From Rhodopseudomonas palustris JSC-3b (lineage in GTDB: Bacteria > Pseudomonadota > Alphaproteobacteria > Rhizobiales > Xanthobacteraceae), in NCBI GenBank assembly GCA_000504425.1, contig KI632513.1, positions 1,233,491 through 1,297,490 of the forward strand: 64,000 nucleotides of DNA. The letters are read 5' to 3'. Below the pieces are notes generated by a model that saw only the letters and a program-made list of their open reading frames with translations, searched no databases and was not told the DNA's origin. How positions within the stretch are numbered: the stretch's first letter is position 1; every line of letters begins with the position of its first letter. This document shows positions 17,217 to 25,554 of the stretch, piece by piece. The position numbers and the translations under genes are program-made.

Positions 17217-18455
17217 ATGTCGCACCCTGGTCCGATCGTCCTGGTGTCGTCCGCGCTGCAGTCGAGAGTGACAGAAACCCTGTCCGAAGCCGGACTGTCT
17301 CCGGTGCTCGAAGCCGGCTGGCGCGACGCATTGGACAGCGTGCAGCAATTGCAGCCGGCCGCGGTGATCGTCGCCGCCCCCGATCAAAACCATCATCTGC
17401 ACGAGCTGGCGCGCCGGGTGGCAAGCTGCGAGCCCTATGTGCCGCTGATCGTGGTCGAGCCGCGCGACGCGCTGCCCAGCACCGCAATCGCCTTCAACCC
17501 GATCGACGGCCGCTATCAGCGGCTGGTGCCGCGCCTCAAAGCGGCGCTGCGGGTTCGCAGCCTGCATGACACCGTGCTGCGCCGCATCGGCAACGACCTG
17601 ACGCTGCGGACCTCGCTGCAAGCCACCGATCCGCGCACCGACGCCACCGTGCTGCTGCTCGGCCGCGGCGGCGGCTATGCCGCGCTGTCGGTCGCGCTTG
17701 GCGAGCGGGTCGGCCTGGTCGGCACTTTGAGCATCGAGGGCGCCGCAAAACATCTCAACAGCCGCGAGCTCGACGGCATCGTGCTCGGCGACGGTTTTAG
17801 CCCGCGCGTGGTGGAAGCGTTTTTGACGGTGATGGCCGAGGATTCCCGGTTCCGGCACCTGCCGATCATCGTCACCGTGCCGGGCGCGACCGTGGCGAGC
17901 GAATTGCCCAATATGGAAATCGCGCTTGGCGACCCGGAATGCATTGCCGCGGATGCGCTGGCGCTGTTCCGGCAGCACGCCTTTGCCGCCCGGCTGACCC
18001 GCACTTTGCAGTCGCTCGACCAAGGCGGCCTGCTCGACCCGCGCACCGGCCTGCTGACCCCATCCGCCTTTGAGCGCGATTTTGCGACCGCGGTGTATCA
18101 GACCCAGGCACGCGGCGGCGGGTTGTCGGTGGCGCGCTTCACCTTCGAGCACAAGGAGCTGCGGGTGCGGACCGACGCGGCGCTGATCGCTAGCCGGCTG
18201 ATGCGGCGCATGGATTTCGGCACCTTGCAGGACGACGGCTCGCTGCTGCTGGTCCTGATCGGTGCCGATCAGCGCAGCGCGCAGTCGATCACGCGCCGGC
18301 TCGCCAGCGTGATGAAACAGACCTCGCACGGCACACGGCGCGAGGCCCGGATCGACCCGGACATCGCGATCGCGTCGCTGGCCCCTGGCGATTCCGCCAA
18401 GTCGCTATTGGCGCGGCTGCAGCCGCCGCCAGCGCGCGCGGTCGCCGCCGGCTGA
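17217..18455 (+). CDS. Receiver/GGDEF-like regulatory protein lacking signature residues
   Basis: The 412-residue protein starts at ATG 17217, one codon inside a longer TTG-start frame. Residues 1-115 and about 140-235 look like two receiver-like domains (the second with ELDGIVLGDGFSPRVVEAFLTVM and RHLPIIVTVPG). From about 270 the sequence LLDPRTGLLTPSAFERDFATAV resembles the start of a diguanylate cyclase domain, but the GGDEF active-site motif is absent and the C-terminus ends early in an Ala/Pro tail. The arrangement recalls PleD. It lies 50 bp after the adenylation homologue, in the same direction. The domain reading is mine by pattern; no enzymatic activity is predicted. Confidence 0.6.
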   Translation: MSHPGPIVLVSSALQSRVTETLSEAGLSPVLEAGWRDALDSVQQLQPAAVIVAAPDQNHHLHELARRVASCEPYVPLIVVEPRDALPSTAIAFNPIDGRYQRLVPRLKAALRVRSLHDTVLRRIGNDLTLRTSLQATDPRTDATVLLLGRGGGYAALSVALGERVGLVGTLSIEGAAKHLNSRELDGIVLGDGFSPRVVEAFLTVMAEDSRFRHLPIIVTVPGATVASELPNMEIALGDPECIAADALALFRQHAFAARLTRTLQSLDQGGLLDPRTGLLTPSAFERDFATAVYQTQARGGGLSVARFTFEHKELRVRTDAALIASRLMRRMDFGTLQDDGSLLLVLIGADQRSAQSITRRLASVMKQTSHGTRREARIDPDIAIASLAPGDSAKSLLARLQPPPARAVAAG

Positions 18456-18473
18456 CGGCGCCGCGCCCGCCGA

Positions 18474-21400
18474 TCAGGCCGCCTTGCGGCCGTCGGCGAG
18501 ATTGGCGAGCTGCTTGAGAATGTCGGTGGTGCCAGCCAGCCGTTCTTCCGGCGTCGCCCAGTGCTGCAGGAACACCACCTTCATATCCGGACGCACCTTG
18601 GCGGCCTGGCCGTGCATCTTGATGAAGCCAACCAGCTTCTCCGGATGCGCGAACGCGTTGTCGCGGAACGCGATCACCGCGCCCTTCGGACCGGCATCGA
18701 CCTTTTCGACATTGGCGCGCCGGCAATAGGACTTGATGGTCGCGACCTTGAACAGATAGCGCACCTCGTCCGGCAGCGGACCAAAGCGGTCGCGCAGTTC
18801 GGCCGCAAAGCCGTCGATCTCGTCCTCGGTGTCGAGGTCGGCCAGCCGGCGATACAGCGACAGCCGCACCGACAGATCGGAGACGAACTCTTCCGGGATC
18901 AGCACCGGCATGCCAATGGTGATCTGCGGCGACCAGCGATCGGCGACCGGCTCGACCACGCCGGCCTTGAGGTTGGTGATCGCCTCTTCCAGCATCGATT
19001 GATAGAGCTCGAAGCCAACTTCCTTGATGTGGCCGGACTGTTCTTCGCCGAGCAGATTGCCCGAACCGCGGATGTCGAGGTCGTGCGAGGCGAGCTGGAA
19101 ACCGGCGCCGAGCGTTTCCAGCGATTGCAGCACCTTGAGGCGGCGTTCCGCCTGCGCGGTGATCTTGTGCTGCGACGGCAGCGTGAACAGCGCATAGGCG
19201 CGCAGCTTGGAGCGCCCGACCCGGCCGCGCAGCTGATAGAGCTGCGCGAGGCCAAACATATCGGCGCGGTGCACGATCAAGGTGTTGGCGTTGGGAATAT
19301 CAAGCCCGGACTCGACGATCGTGGTCGAGAGCAGGATGTCGTATTTGCCGTCGTAGAACGCCGACATGATGTCTTCGATCACGGTCGGCGGCATCTGGCC
19401 ATGGGCGACCGCGACCTTCATCTCCGGCACGTTCTTGTCGAGGAACTCCTTGACGCCGGCGAGATCGTCGATACGCGGCACCACATAAAATGCCTGGCCA
19501 CCACGATAACGCTCGCGCAGCAGCGCCTCGCGGATCATCAGCGGATCATGCGGCGCCACGAAGGTGCGTACCGCCAGCCGATCGACCGGCGCCGAGGCGA
19601 TGATCGACAGATCGCGCACCCCGGTCAGCGCCAATTGCAGCGTGCGCGGGATCGGCGTCGCGCTCAGCGTCAGCACGTGCACTTCGGCGCGCAGCTGCTT
19701 GAGGCGTTCCTTGTGGGTGACGCCAAAATGCTGCTCCTCGTCGACTACCAACAGGCCGAGGTCCTTGAACTTGATGGCCTTGCCGAGCAGCGCGTGGGTG
19801 CCGACCACGATATCGATCGAACCGTCGGCGATGCCCTTCTTGACCTGCGACAGCTCTTTGGGCGTCACCAGCCGCGACGCTTGGCCGACGGTAACCGGCA
19901 GACCGCGGAACCGCTCGGTGAAGGTTTTGGCGTGCTGGCGTGCCAAGAGCGTAGTCGGCACCACCACCGCGACCTGCTTGCCTTCCATCGCCACCGCAAA
20001 GGCGGCGCGCAGTGCCACCTCGGTCTTGCCAAAGCCGACGTCGCCGCACACCAGCCGGTCCATCGGCTTGCCGCTTTCCAGATCGTGCAGCGCGGCGTTG
20101 ATGGCGCCGAGCTGATCCTCGGTCTCCTCATAGGGGAAGCGCGCGCAGAACTCGTCATAGAGCGAGGGCTGCAACACGATTTTGGGCGTTTCGCGCAGAT
20201 GACGCTCGGCGGCGATCTTGATCAGCTCGCCGGCCATCTCGCGAATGCGGTTCTTGAGCTTGGCCTTGCGCGCCTGCCAGCCCGAGCCGCCGAGCCGGTC
20301 GAGTTCCACAGAGGTGCTGTCCGAGCCATAGCGCGACAACAGCTCGATGTTTTCGACCGGCAGAAACAGCTTGGTATCACCGGCGTAATGCAGTTCGAGG
20401 CAGTCATGCGGCGCGCCGCCGACTTCCAGCGTTTGCAGCCCGACAAAGCGGCCGATGCCGTGCTCGACATGCACCACGATGTCGCCGGTCGTCAGGCTGG
20501 TGACTTCGGAAATGAAATTGTCGAGCTTGCGGCTGGCGCGCCGCGGCCGCACCAAACGGTCGCCGAGAATGTCCTGCTCGCTGATCACCGCAAAGGCGTC
20601 GGTCTCGAAACCGGACTCCATGCCGAGCACCGCCAGCATGGTCTCGTTGCGCGGCGTGGCCTGCACCATGCGCCAGGTGTTGACGCTGGTGATGTTGTGC
20701 AGCTTGTGGTCGGCCAGCATGCTCGCCATGCGCTCGCGCGAGCCTTCGCTCCACAGCGTCACCACCACCTTTTTGCGCGCCGCCTGCAGGCTGTTGATAT
20801 GCGCGACCAAGGCCTCGAACACATTGACCGAACTATCAGCCCGCTCCGGCGCAAAATTGCGGCCCTGTTTCGCGCCGGCATCGATCACCGCGCCGCCTTG
20901 TTCGGGCATTGCGAACGGCGTCAGCCGCGCCAGCGCCCGGCCCTGCAACCGCTTGTCCCATTCGTCTTCGGAAAGATAGAGCCGGTCCGGCGGCAGTGGA
21001 TTATAGATCGCGCCGCTGCCTGGCAGGTCGCGCGCTTCCTTCCGCGCCAGATAGTAATCGGCGATCTGCTTTAAGCGTTCGCGCGCGGCGTCCTCGCTCT
21101 GCGGTTCGATCGCAACCGGCGTGCCGTCGAGATAATCGAACAGCGTGTCCATGCGATCCTGGAACAGCGGCAGCCAGTGCTCCATGCCCGGATAGCGCCG
21201 GCCTTCGCTGACCGCTTCATAGAGCCCGTCATCGCGCGTCGGCGCGCCGAATTCGGCGACATAGCCCATCCGGAACCGGCGAATGGTCTCGGTGACCAGC
21301 TGAAACTCCGACACCGGCACGAGATCGAGGCCGCGCATGGCGTGCAGCGTGCGCTGGGTCTCGGCGTCAAACGTACGGATCGACTCGAGCTGATCGCCGA

Positions 21401-21992
21401 AGAAGTCAAAGCGCACCGGCTGATCAAGGCCAGCCGGAAACAGATCGAGAATGCCGCCGCGCACCGCATATTCGCCGGGCTCGCGCACGGTCGAGGCGCG
21501 GTTGTAACCATTGTGCTCGAGCCAGGCGACGATCGAGTCCATCGGCACGACATTGCCCGGCGCCACCGACAGCGCCTGCGCCGCCACCTGCTCGCGCGCC
21601 GGCACGCGCTGCACCACGGCGTTGACCGTGGTCAGCACGATCAGCGGCTTGTCGCTGCCGGTCAGCCGCGACAGCCGCGCCAAGGCCGTGAGCCGCTGCG
21701 CCAGGATGCCGCCATGCGGCGACACCCGGTCATAGGGCTGACAGTCCCAGGCCGGGAATTGCATCACCGCCAGATCGGGCGCGAAGAATTCCAGCGCACG
21801 CGCCAATTGCTGCATGCGCGGGCCGTCGCGACAGATCACCGCCAGGCTGACCGCTGGCGGCTTGGGTTTCGCCGCCACCGTCCGGGCCAGATCGGAAATG
21901 ATCAGACCTTCCGCCCCCTCCGCCACATTGGCGAAGGTCAGCGGCTGCCCCGGAATCAGAAGTTCAGCAGGCGAACGGTGCGGTGCCTTCAT
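18474..21992 (-). CDS. mfd: Transcription-repair coupling factor Mfd
   Basis: Mfd is the DNA translocase that removes RNA polymerase stalled at lesions and recruits UvrA. The 1,172-residue protein carries, in order, the UvrB-like damage-recognition module (DLFPAGLDQPVRFDFFGDQLESIR), the CarD/CdnL-like RNA-polymerase interaction domain (GDIVVHVEHGIGRFVGL), and a RecG-like superfamily 2 helicase core with Walker A GDVGFGKTEVALRAAF, DEEQHFG and SATPIPRTL, then a C-terminal TRCF domain. The ATG at 21992 is set by its overlap with the sdhE stop (ATGA). An alternative start five codons upstream is possible but less likely. Confidence 0.97.
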   Translation of the reverse strand: MKAPHRSPAELLIPGQPLTFANVAEGAEGLIISDLARTVAAKPKPPAVSLAVICRDGPRMQQLARALEFFAPDLAVMQFPAWDCQPYDRVSPHGGILAQRLTALARLSRLTGSDKPLIVLTTVNAVVQRVPAREQVAAQALSVAPGNVVPMDSIVAWLEHNGYNRASTVREPGEYAVRGGILDLFPAGLDQPVRFDFFGDQLESIRTFDAETQRTLHAMRGLDLVPVSEFQLVTETIRRFRMGYVAEFGAPTRDDGLYEAVSEGRRYPGMEHWLPLFQDRMDTLFDYLDGTPVAIEPQSEDAARERLKQIADYYLARKEARDLPGSGAIYNPLPPDRLYLSEDEWDKRLQGRALARLTPFAMPEQGGAVIDAGAKQGRNFAPERADSSVNVFEALVAHINSLQAARKKVVVTLWSEGSRERMASMLADHKLHNITSVNTWRMVQATPRNETMLAVLGMESGFETDAFAVISEQDILGDRLVRPRRASRKLDNFISEVTSLTTGDIVVHVEHGIGRFVGLQTLEVGGAPHDCLELHYAGDTKLFLPVENIELLSRYGSDSTSVELDRLGGSGWQARKAKLKNRIREMAGELIKIAAERHLRETPKIVLQPSLYDEFCARFPYEETEDQLGAINAALHDLESGKPMDRLVCGDVGFGKTEVALRAAFAVAMEGKQVAVVVPTTLLARQHAKTFTERFRGLPVTVGQASRLVTPKELSQVKKGIADGSIDIVVGTHALLGKAIKFKDLGLLVVDEEQHFGVTHKERLKQLRAEVHVLTLSATPIPRTLQLALTGVRDLSIIASAPVDRLAVRTFVAPHDPLMIREALLRERYRGGQAFYVVPRIDDLAGVKEFLDKNVPEMKVAVAHGQMPPTVIEDIMSAFYDGKYDILLSTTIVESGLDIPNANTLIVHRADMFGLAQLYQLRGRVGRSKLRAYALFTLPSQHKITAQAERRLKVLQSLETLGAGFQLASHDLDIRGSGNLLGEEQSGHIKEVGFELYQSMLEEAITNLKAGVVEPVADRWSPQITIGMPVLIPEEFVSDLSVRLSLYRRLADLDTEDEIDGFAAELRDRFGPLPDEVRYLFKVATIKSYCRRANVEKVDAGPKGAVIAFRDNAFAHPEKLVGFIKMHGQAAKVRPDMKVVFLQHWATPEERLAGTTDILKQLANLADGRKAA

Positions 21993-22279
21993 GCGTCGCG
22001 ATCCCAATTGCCGTAGCGCTTGATGCGCTCGAACAGACCGCCCTCGAATTCCGGCGGCAGTTTGCCGCCGCCGGACACGGCGGCATAGAGATCGTGGTCG
22101 TTGACCTCGATCAGCTGCTCCAATTCATCCAGTTCGGCATCCGTCAGGCTGCCGATCTCGGCATCAGCGAACTGACCGAGGATCAGATCCATTTCGCGCG
22201 TGCCGCGATGCCAGCAGCGAAACAGCAGCCGCTTGCGCCGGTCGTCGAGCCCACCGCTCGATCGTGTCGTTCCCGTCAT
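21989..22279 (-). CDS. sdhE: FAD assembly factor SdhE (YgfY/Sdh5 family)
   Basis: SdhE helps attach FAD covalently to the flavoprotein subunit of succinate dehydrogenase. The 96-residue form (MTGTTRSSGGLDDRRKRL...) contains the signature RLLFRCWHRGTREMDLILG, including the conserved RGxxE residues, followed by an acidic helical bundle. In-frame ATGs at 22288 and 22279 are both possible; 22279 fits the usual length and has GGTGA just upstream. Its stop overlaps the mfd start, so the pair is coupled; this sdhE-mfd order is known from other alphaproteobacteria. Confidence 0.92.
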   Translation of the reverse strand: MTGTTRSSGGLDDRRKRLLFRCWHRGTREMDLILGQFADAEIGSLTDAELDELEQLIEVNDHDLYAAVSGGGKLPPEFEGGLFERIKRYGNWDRDA

Positions 22280-22440
22280 TGTCACCATCCGCTTCAACGC
22301 CAAAAGCCCGGACGGTGCCGGGCCCGCCCGATATAGCGGTGTCGGGCGGCGCTGTCAGCCTCAGCCTGTGCATTGCATTCGCCACAAAATGCATCCAAGC
22401 CAACAGCCACGCACAGCTTGAGCAACCCCTGAGTCGGCGG

Positions 22441-24540
22441 ATGCGTCCAGAACGCCTCAATCCCTTATTCGTGCCGGTCACCAGCCTGAGTGGCGTCGGC
22501 CCGAAGCAAGACAAACTGTTCCGCTATCTGTTGGATCGCGACGAGACGCCGCGGCTGGTCGACCTGTTGCTGCATCTGCCGTCCAACGTGATCGACCGCC
22601 GCGCCCGGCCCAAAATCCGCGACGCGGTGCCGGGGACGGTGGTGACGCTGGAGGTCACGGTCGATCGCCATCGCCCGGCTCCGCCCGGCCGCTCGCGCGC
22701 GCCGCACCTCGTCTATGCCAGCGACGACACCGGCGACGTGGTGCTGACCTATTTCCGCGCAAAACCCGACTATGTCGAGAAGCTGCTGCCGGTCGGAGCC
22801 AAGCGCTACGTGTCCGGCACCGCGCAGCTGTTCGACGGCACGCTGCAGATCGTGCATCCGGACCGGGTGGTCGATGAAGCGGGCCTGGCGCAATTCACCG
22901 GCATCGACCCGGTCTATCCGCTCACCGAGGGCCTCGCGCTCGGCTCACTGCGCCGCGCGATCGCGCAAGCGCTCGGCAAATTGCCGGAGCTGCCGGAATG
23001 GATCAGCCCCGACGTGTTGCGGCGCTGCCAGTTTCCGCCGCTCGCCGAGGCGTTGCAGCGCGTCCATCGCCCGGTCGAGCCCAGCGATGCGCTGCCGGCC
23101 AGCCCGTATTGGTCACGCCTCGCCTACGATGAACTGCTCGCCGGGCAATTGGCGCTGGCCTTGGTGCGCGCGCAGTTGCGGCGCCCGGCCGGCAGCCGCA
23201 ATGCCGGCGACGGCGCGCTGCGCCGCCGCGTGATCGAAGCGCTGCCTTATGAACTGACCGCCTCCCAGCAGGACGCAATCGCGGCGATCGCCGAGGATTT
23301 GCGCCAGCCGGTGCGCATGCTGCGGCTGCTGCAGGGCGATGTCGGCGCCGGCAAAACCGTGGTGGCGCTGCTGGCCGCCGCTGCCGTGGCGGAAGTCGGC
23401 AAACAGGCCGCGCTGATGGCGCCGACCGAGATTTTGGCGCGGCAGCATGCCAAAACCATCGCGCCGCTCGCCGCCGCTGCGGGCCTCCGCACCGCGATCC
23501 TCACCGGCCGCGAAAAAGGCAAGGAGCGCCGCGAAATCCTGCAGCAGCTCGCCAGTGGTGAGCTCAACATCGTGATCGGCACCCACGCGCTGATTCAGGA
23601 CGACGTGGTGTTCCACGACCTCGCGCTGGCGATCGTCGATGAGCAGCACCGCTTTGGCGTGCGTGAGCGGCTGGCGCTGACCTCCAAGGGCGCCAGCGTC
23701 GATGTGCTGGTGCTGAGCGCGACGCCGATCCCGCGCACTCTGGTGCTCACTTATTTCGGCGACATGGATGTTTCCGAACTGCGCCAGAAGCCGGCAGGCC
23801 GCCAGGCGATCGACACCCGCGCCGTGCCGAGCAGCCGGTTGGCCGAGGTGATGGACGCGGTCGGCCGCGCGATCGCCGCCGGCAAGCTGGTCTATTGGAT
23901 CTGCCCGCTGGTCGAGGAATCCGAAGCGGTCAATCTGACCGACGCCGAACAGCGTTTCGAGAGCCTGCGCGAACGCTATGGCGATCAGGTCGGGCTGGTG
24001 CATGGCCGGATGCGCGGCACGGAAAAAGACCGGGTGATGGCCGAATTCGCCGGCCGGCAGATCAGCGTGCTGGTCGCAACCACGGTGGTCGAAGTCGGCG
24101 TCGATGTACCGGAAGCGACCATCATGGTGATCGAGAATGCCGAGCGCTTTGGGCTGGCGCAGCTCCATCAGCTGCGCGGCCGGATCGGTCGTGGCTCGGA
24201 GGCTTCGACCTGCCTGCTGCTCTATCGCGAGCCGCTGGGCGAGATGTCGGCGGCGCGCCTCAAGGTGATCCGCGAAACCACCGATGGCTTTCGCATCGCA
24301 GAGGAGGATCTAAAACTGCGCGGCGAAGGCGACGTGCTCGGCACGCGCCAGAGCGGCCTGCCCGGCTACCGGATCGCGCGTTCCGAGGTGCACGCCCAGC
24401 TGATCGCGCAGGCGCGCGACGAAGCGCTGACCATCCTCAAGGAAGATCCCAAGCTGCAGGGCCCGCGCGGCGAAGCGCTGCGCTGCCTGCTCTATCTCTA
24501 TGAGCGCGACGAAGCGCTGCCGCTGCTCGGCGCCGGCTGA
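22441..24540 (+). CDS. recG: ATP-dependent DNA helicase RecG
   Basis: RecG remodels stalled replication forks and branch-migrates Holliday junctions. The 699-residue protein has the N-terminal wedge (OB-fold) domain, with LLLHLPSNVIDRR and VVLTYFRAKPDYVEKLLP, then the helicase core: Walker A GDVGAGKTVVALLAAA, motif Ia APTEILARQH, DEQHRFGVRERL (motif II), SATPIPRTL, and QLRGRIGRG (motif VI). The ATG at 22441 gives MRPERLNPLFVPVTSLSGVG, the expected start. It is divergent from sdhE-mfd, and its stop abuts the stop of the convergent DUF502 gene with no gap. Confidence 0.97.
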   Translation: MRPERLNPLFVPVTSLSGVGPKQDKLFRYLLDRDETPRLVDLLLHLPSNVIDRRARPKIRDAVPGTVVTLEVTVDRHRPAPPGRSRAPHLVYASDDTGDVVLTYFRAKPDYVEKLLPVGAKRYVSGTAQLFDGTLQIVHPDRVVDEAGLAQFTGIDPVYPLTEGLALGSLRRAIAQALGKLPELPEWISPDVLRRCQFPPLAEALQRVHRPVEPSDALPASPYWSRLAYDELLAGQLALALVRAQLRRPAGSRNAGDGALRRRVIEALPYELTASQQDAIAAIAEDLRQPVRMLRLLQGDVGAGKTVVALLAAAAVAEVGKQAALMAPTEILARQHAKTIAPLAAAAGLRTAILTGREKGKERREILQQLASGELNIVIGTHALIQDDVVFHDLALAIVDEQHRFGVRERLALTSKGASVDVLVLSATPIPRTLVLTYFGDMDVSELRQKPAGRQAIDTRAVPSSRLAEVMDAVGRAIAAGKLVYWICPLVEESEAVNLTDAEQRFESLRERYGDQVGLVHGRMRGTEKDRVMAEFAGRQISVLVATTVVEVGVDVPEATIMVIENAERFGLAQLHQLRGRIGRGSEASTCLLLYREPLGEMSAARLKVIRETTDGFRIAEEDLKLRGEGDVLGTRQSGLPGYRIARSEVHAQLIAQARDEALTILKEDPKLQGPRGEALRCLLYLYERDEALPLLGAG

Positions 24541-25320
24541 TCAGTCCGCCTTGACGCGGCGGCGCGAAAACGCCGATTCCGGCTGATCGGCCGCGGCGCG
24601 CGCCGCGATCACCGAGCCAGCCAGCGCGGCGATTTTCTTCTGCGGATCGGAGCCGGGCTGCACCACGCCTGCCGACATGATCAGAGTCGCCGCAGCGTCC
24701 GCAGTCATATCGACTTCGATGATCTTGCTCTTGGGAACGTAGAAGAAGAAGCCGGTGGTCGGGTTCGGCGCACAGGGCAAAAACACCGAGATGTGCTCCT
24801 CGCGCCCCGGCAGTTTTGACGACACTTCGACGCTCGGCGGCTGCGAGATCAGCACGATCGACCACATGCCCGGCGCCGGAAACTCGACCAGACCGACTTT
24901 TCGGAAACTCGACCCGGTTGCCGAGAACAGCGTCTCGAACACCTGCTTGAGGCCGCGATAGATCGCGCGCACCACCGGCATCCGGCCCAAAAGCCGTTCG
25001 CCGAAATCGACCAAGGTGCGGCCGATCAAATTGGCGGTCAGAAAGCCGAGCAGCGTCAGCGCCACGAATGCCACCACCAGACCCGAGCCCGGCACGGCGA
25101 ACGGCAGATAGGTTTCGGGGCGGTAATCAACTGGGACGAACGGTCGCACAAAACTGTCGACCCAGTTCACGAAACCCCAGGTCAGATAGAAGGTGATCGC
25201 GATCGGGCCAGCGACGATGATGCCGGTCAGAAAGTAGTTGCGGATCCGCCCCGCAAAGCCGCGCGGCGGCTCCGACTTGTTGTCGATGGCGGGCTGCAGG
25301 GAATTATCGTCGCCGGTCAT
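24541..25320 (-). CDS. DUF502 family membrane protein
   Basis: The 259-residue protein has two N-terminal hydrophobic segments (about residues 28-55 and 80-105), then a soluble domain. RNYFLTGIIVAGPIAITFYLTW and the GRMPVVRAIYRGLKQVFETLF region are characteristic of DUF502, a widespread family of inner-membrane proteins without an assigned biochemical role. Later, HISVFLPCAPNPTTGFFFYVP is also family-typical. The stop abuts the recG stop, and glmS lies upstream on the same strand 234 bp away. The C-terminus is basic (SRRRVKAD). Function is unknown. Confidence 0.85.
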   Translation of the reverse strand: MTGDDNSLQPAIDNKSEPPRGFAGRIRNYFLTGIIVAGPIAITFYLTWGFVNWVDSFVRPFVPVDYRPETYLPFAVPGSGLVVAFVALTLLGFLTANLIGRTLVDFGERLLGRMPVVRAIYRGLKQVFETLFSATGSSFRKVGLVEFPAPGMWSIVLISQPPSVEVSSKLPGREEHISVFLPCAPNPTTGFFFYVPKSKIIEVDMTADAAATLIMSAGVVQPGSDPQKKIAALAGSVIAARAAADQPESAFSRRRVKAD

Positions 25321-25554
25321 TGGGCATCCAGATGAGTCATGCAGTTCAAATCACGCAGTTCAGCCATGAACAGTCGCACTTCGCCGCCAATCGGACACTA
25401 CGAGAGAATCCGCACGTGCAGCCGAAGTATTGCATATCTGGTGCCAACGGCGTGATCGCAATCGCCATCGGCCAGAATTGTCCAAAGCTTATCGGGAAAT
25501 TGTGGCCGCGGTGCAACCGGGCGGTGCACGCCGCGACCTAGCCGTGCCCTGCCC

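Noticed and set aside
18561-21074. Long open frame of 837 codons on the plus strand opposite mfd
   Set aside because: It mirrors mfd codon by codon in high-GC DNA, has a composition (Arg/His/Gln-rich, no domains) typical of antisense shadows, and no SD or family.
22322-22349. 8-bp inverted repeat CCGCCCGA/TCGGGCGG between sdhE and recG
   Set aside because: Short GC-rich repeats of this size are expected by chance in this GC content; no other regulatory feature supports it.
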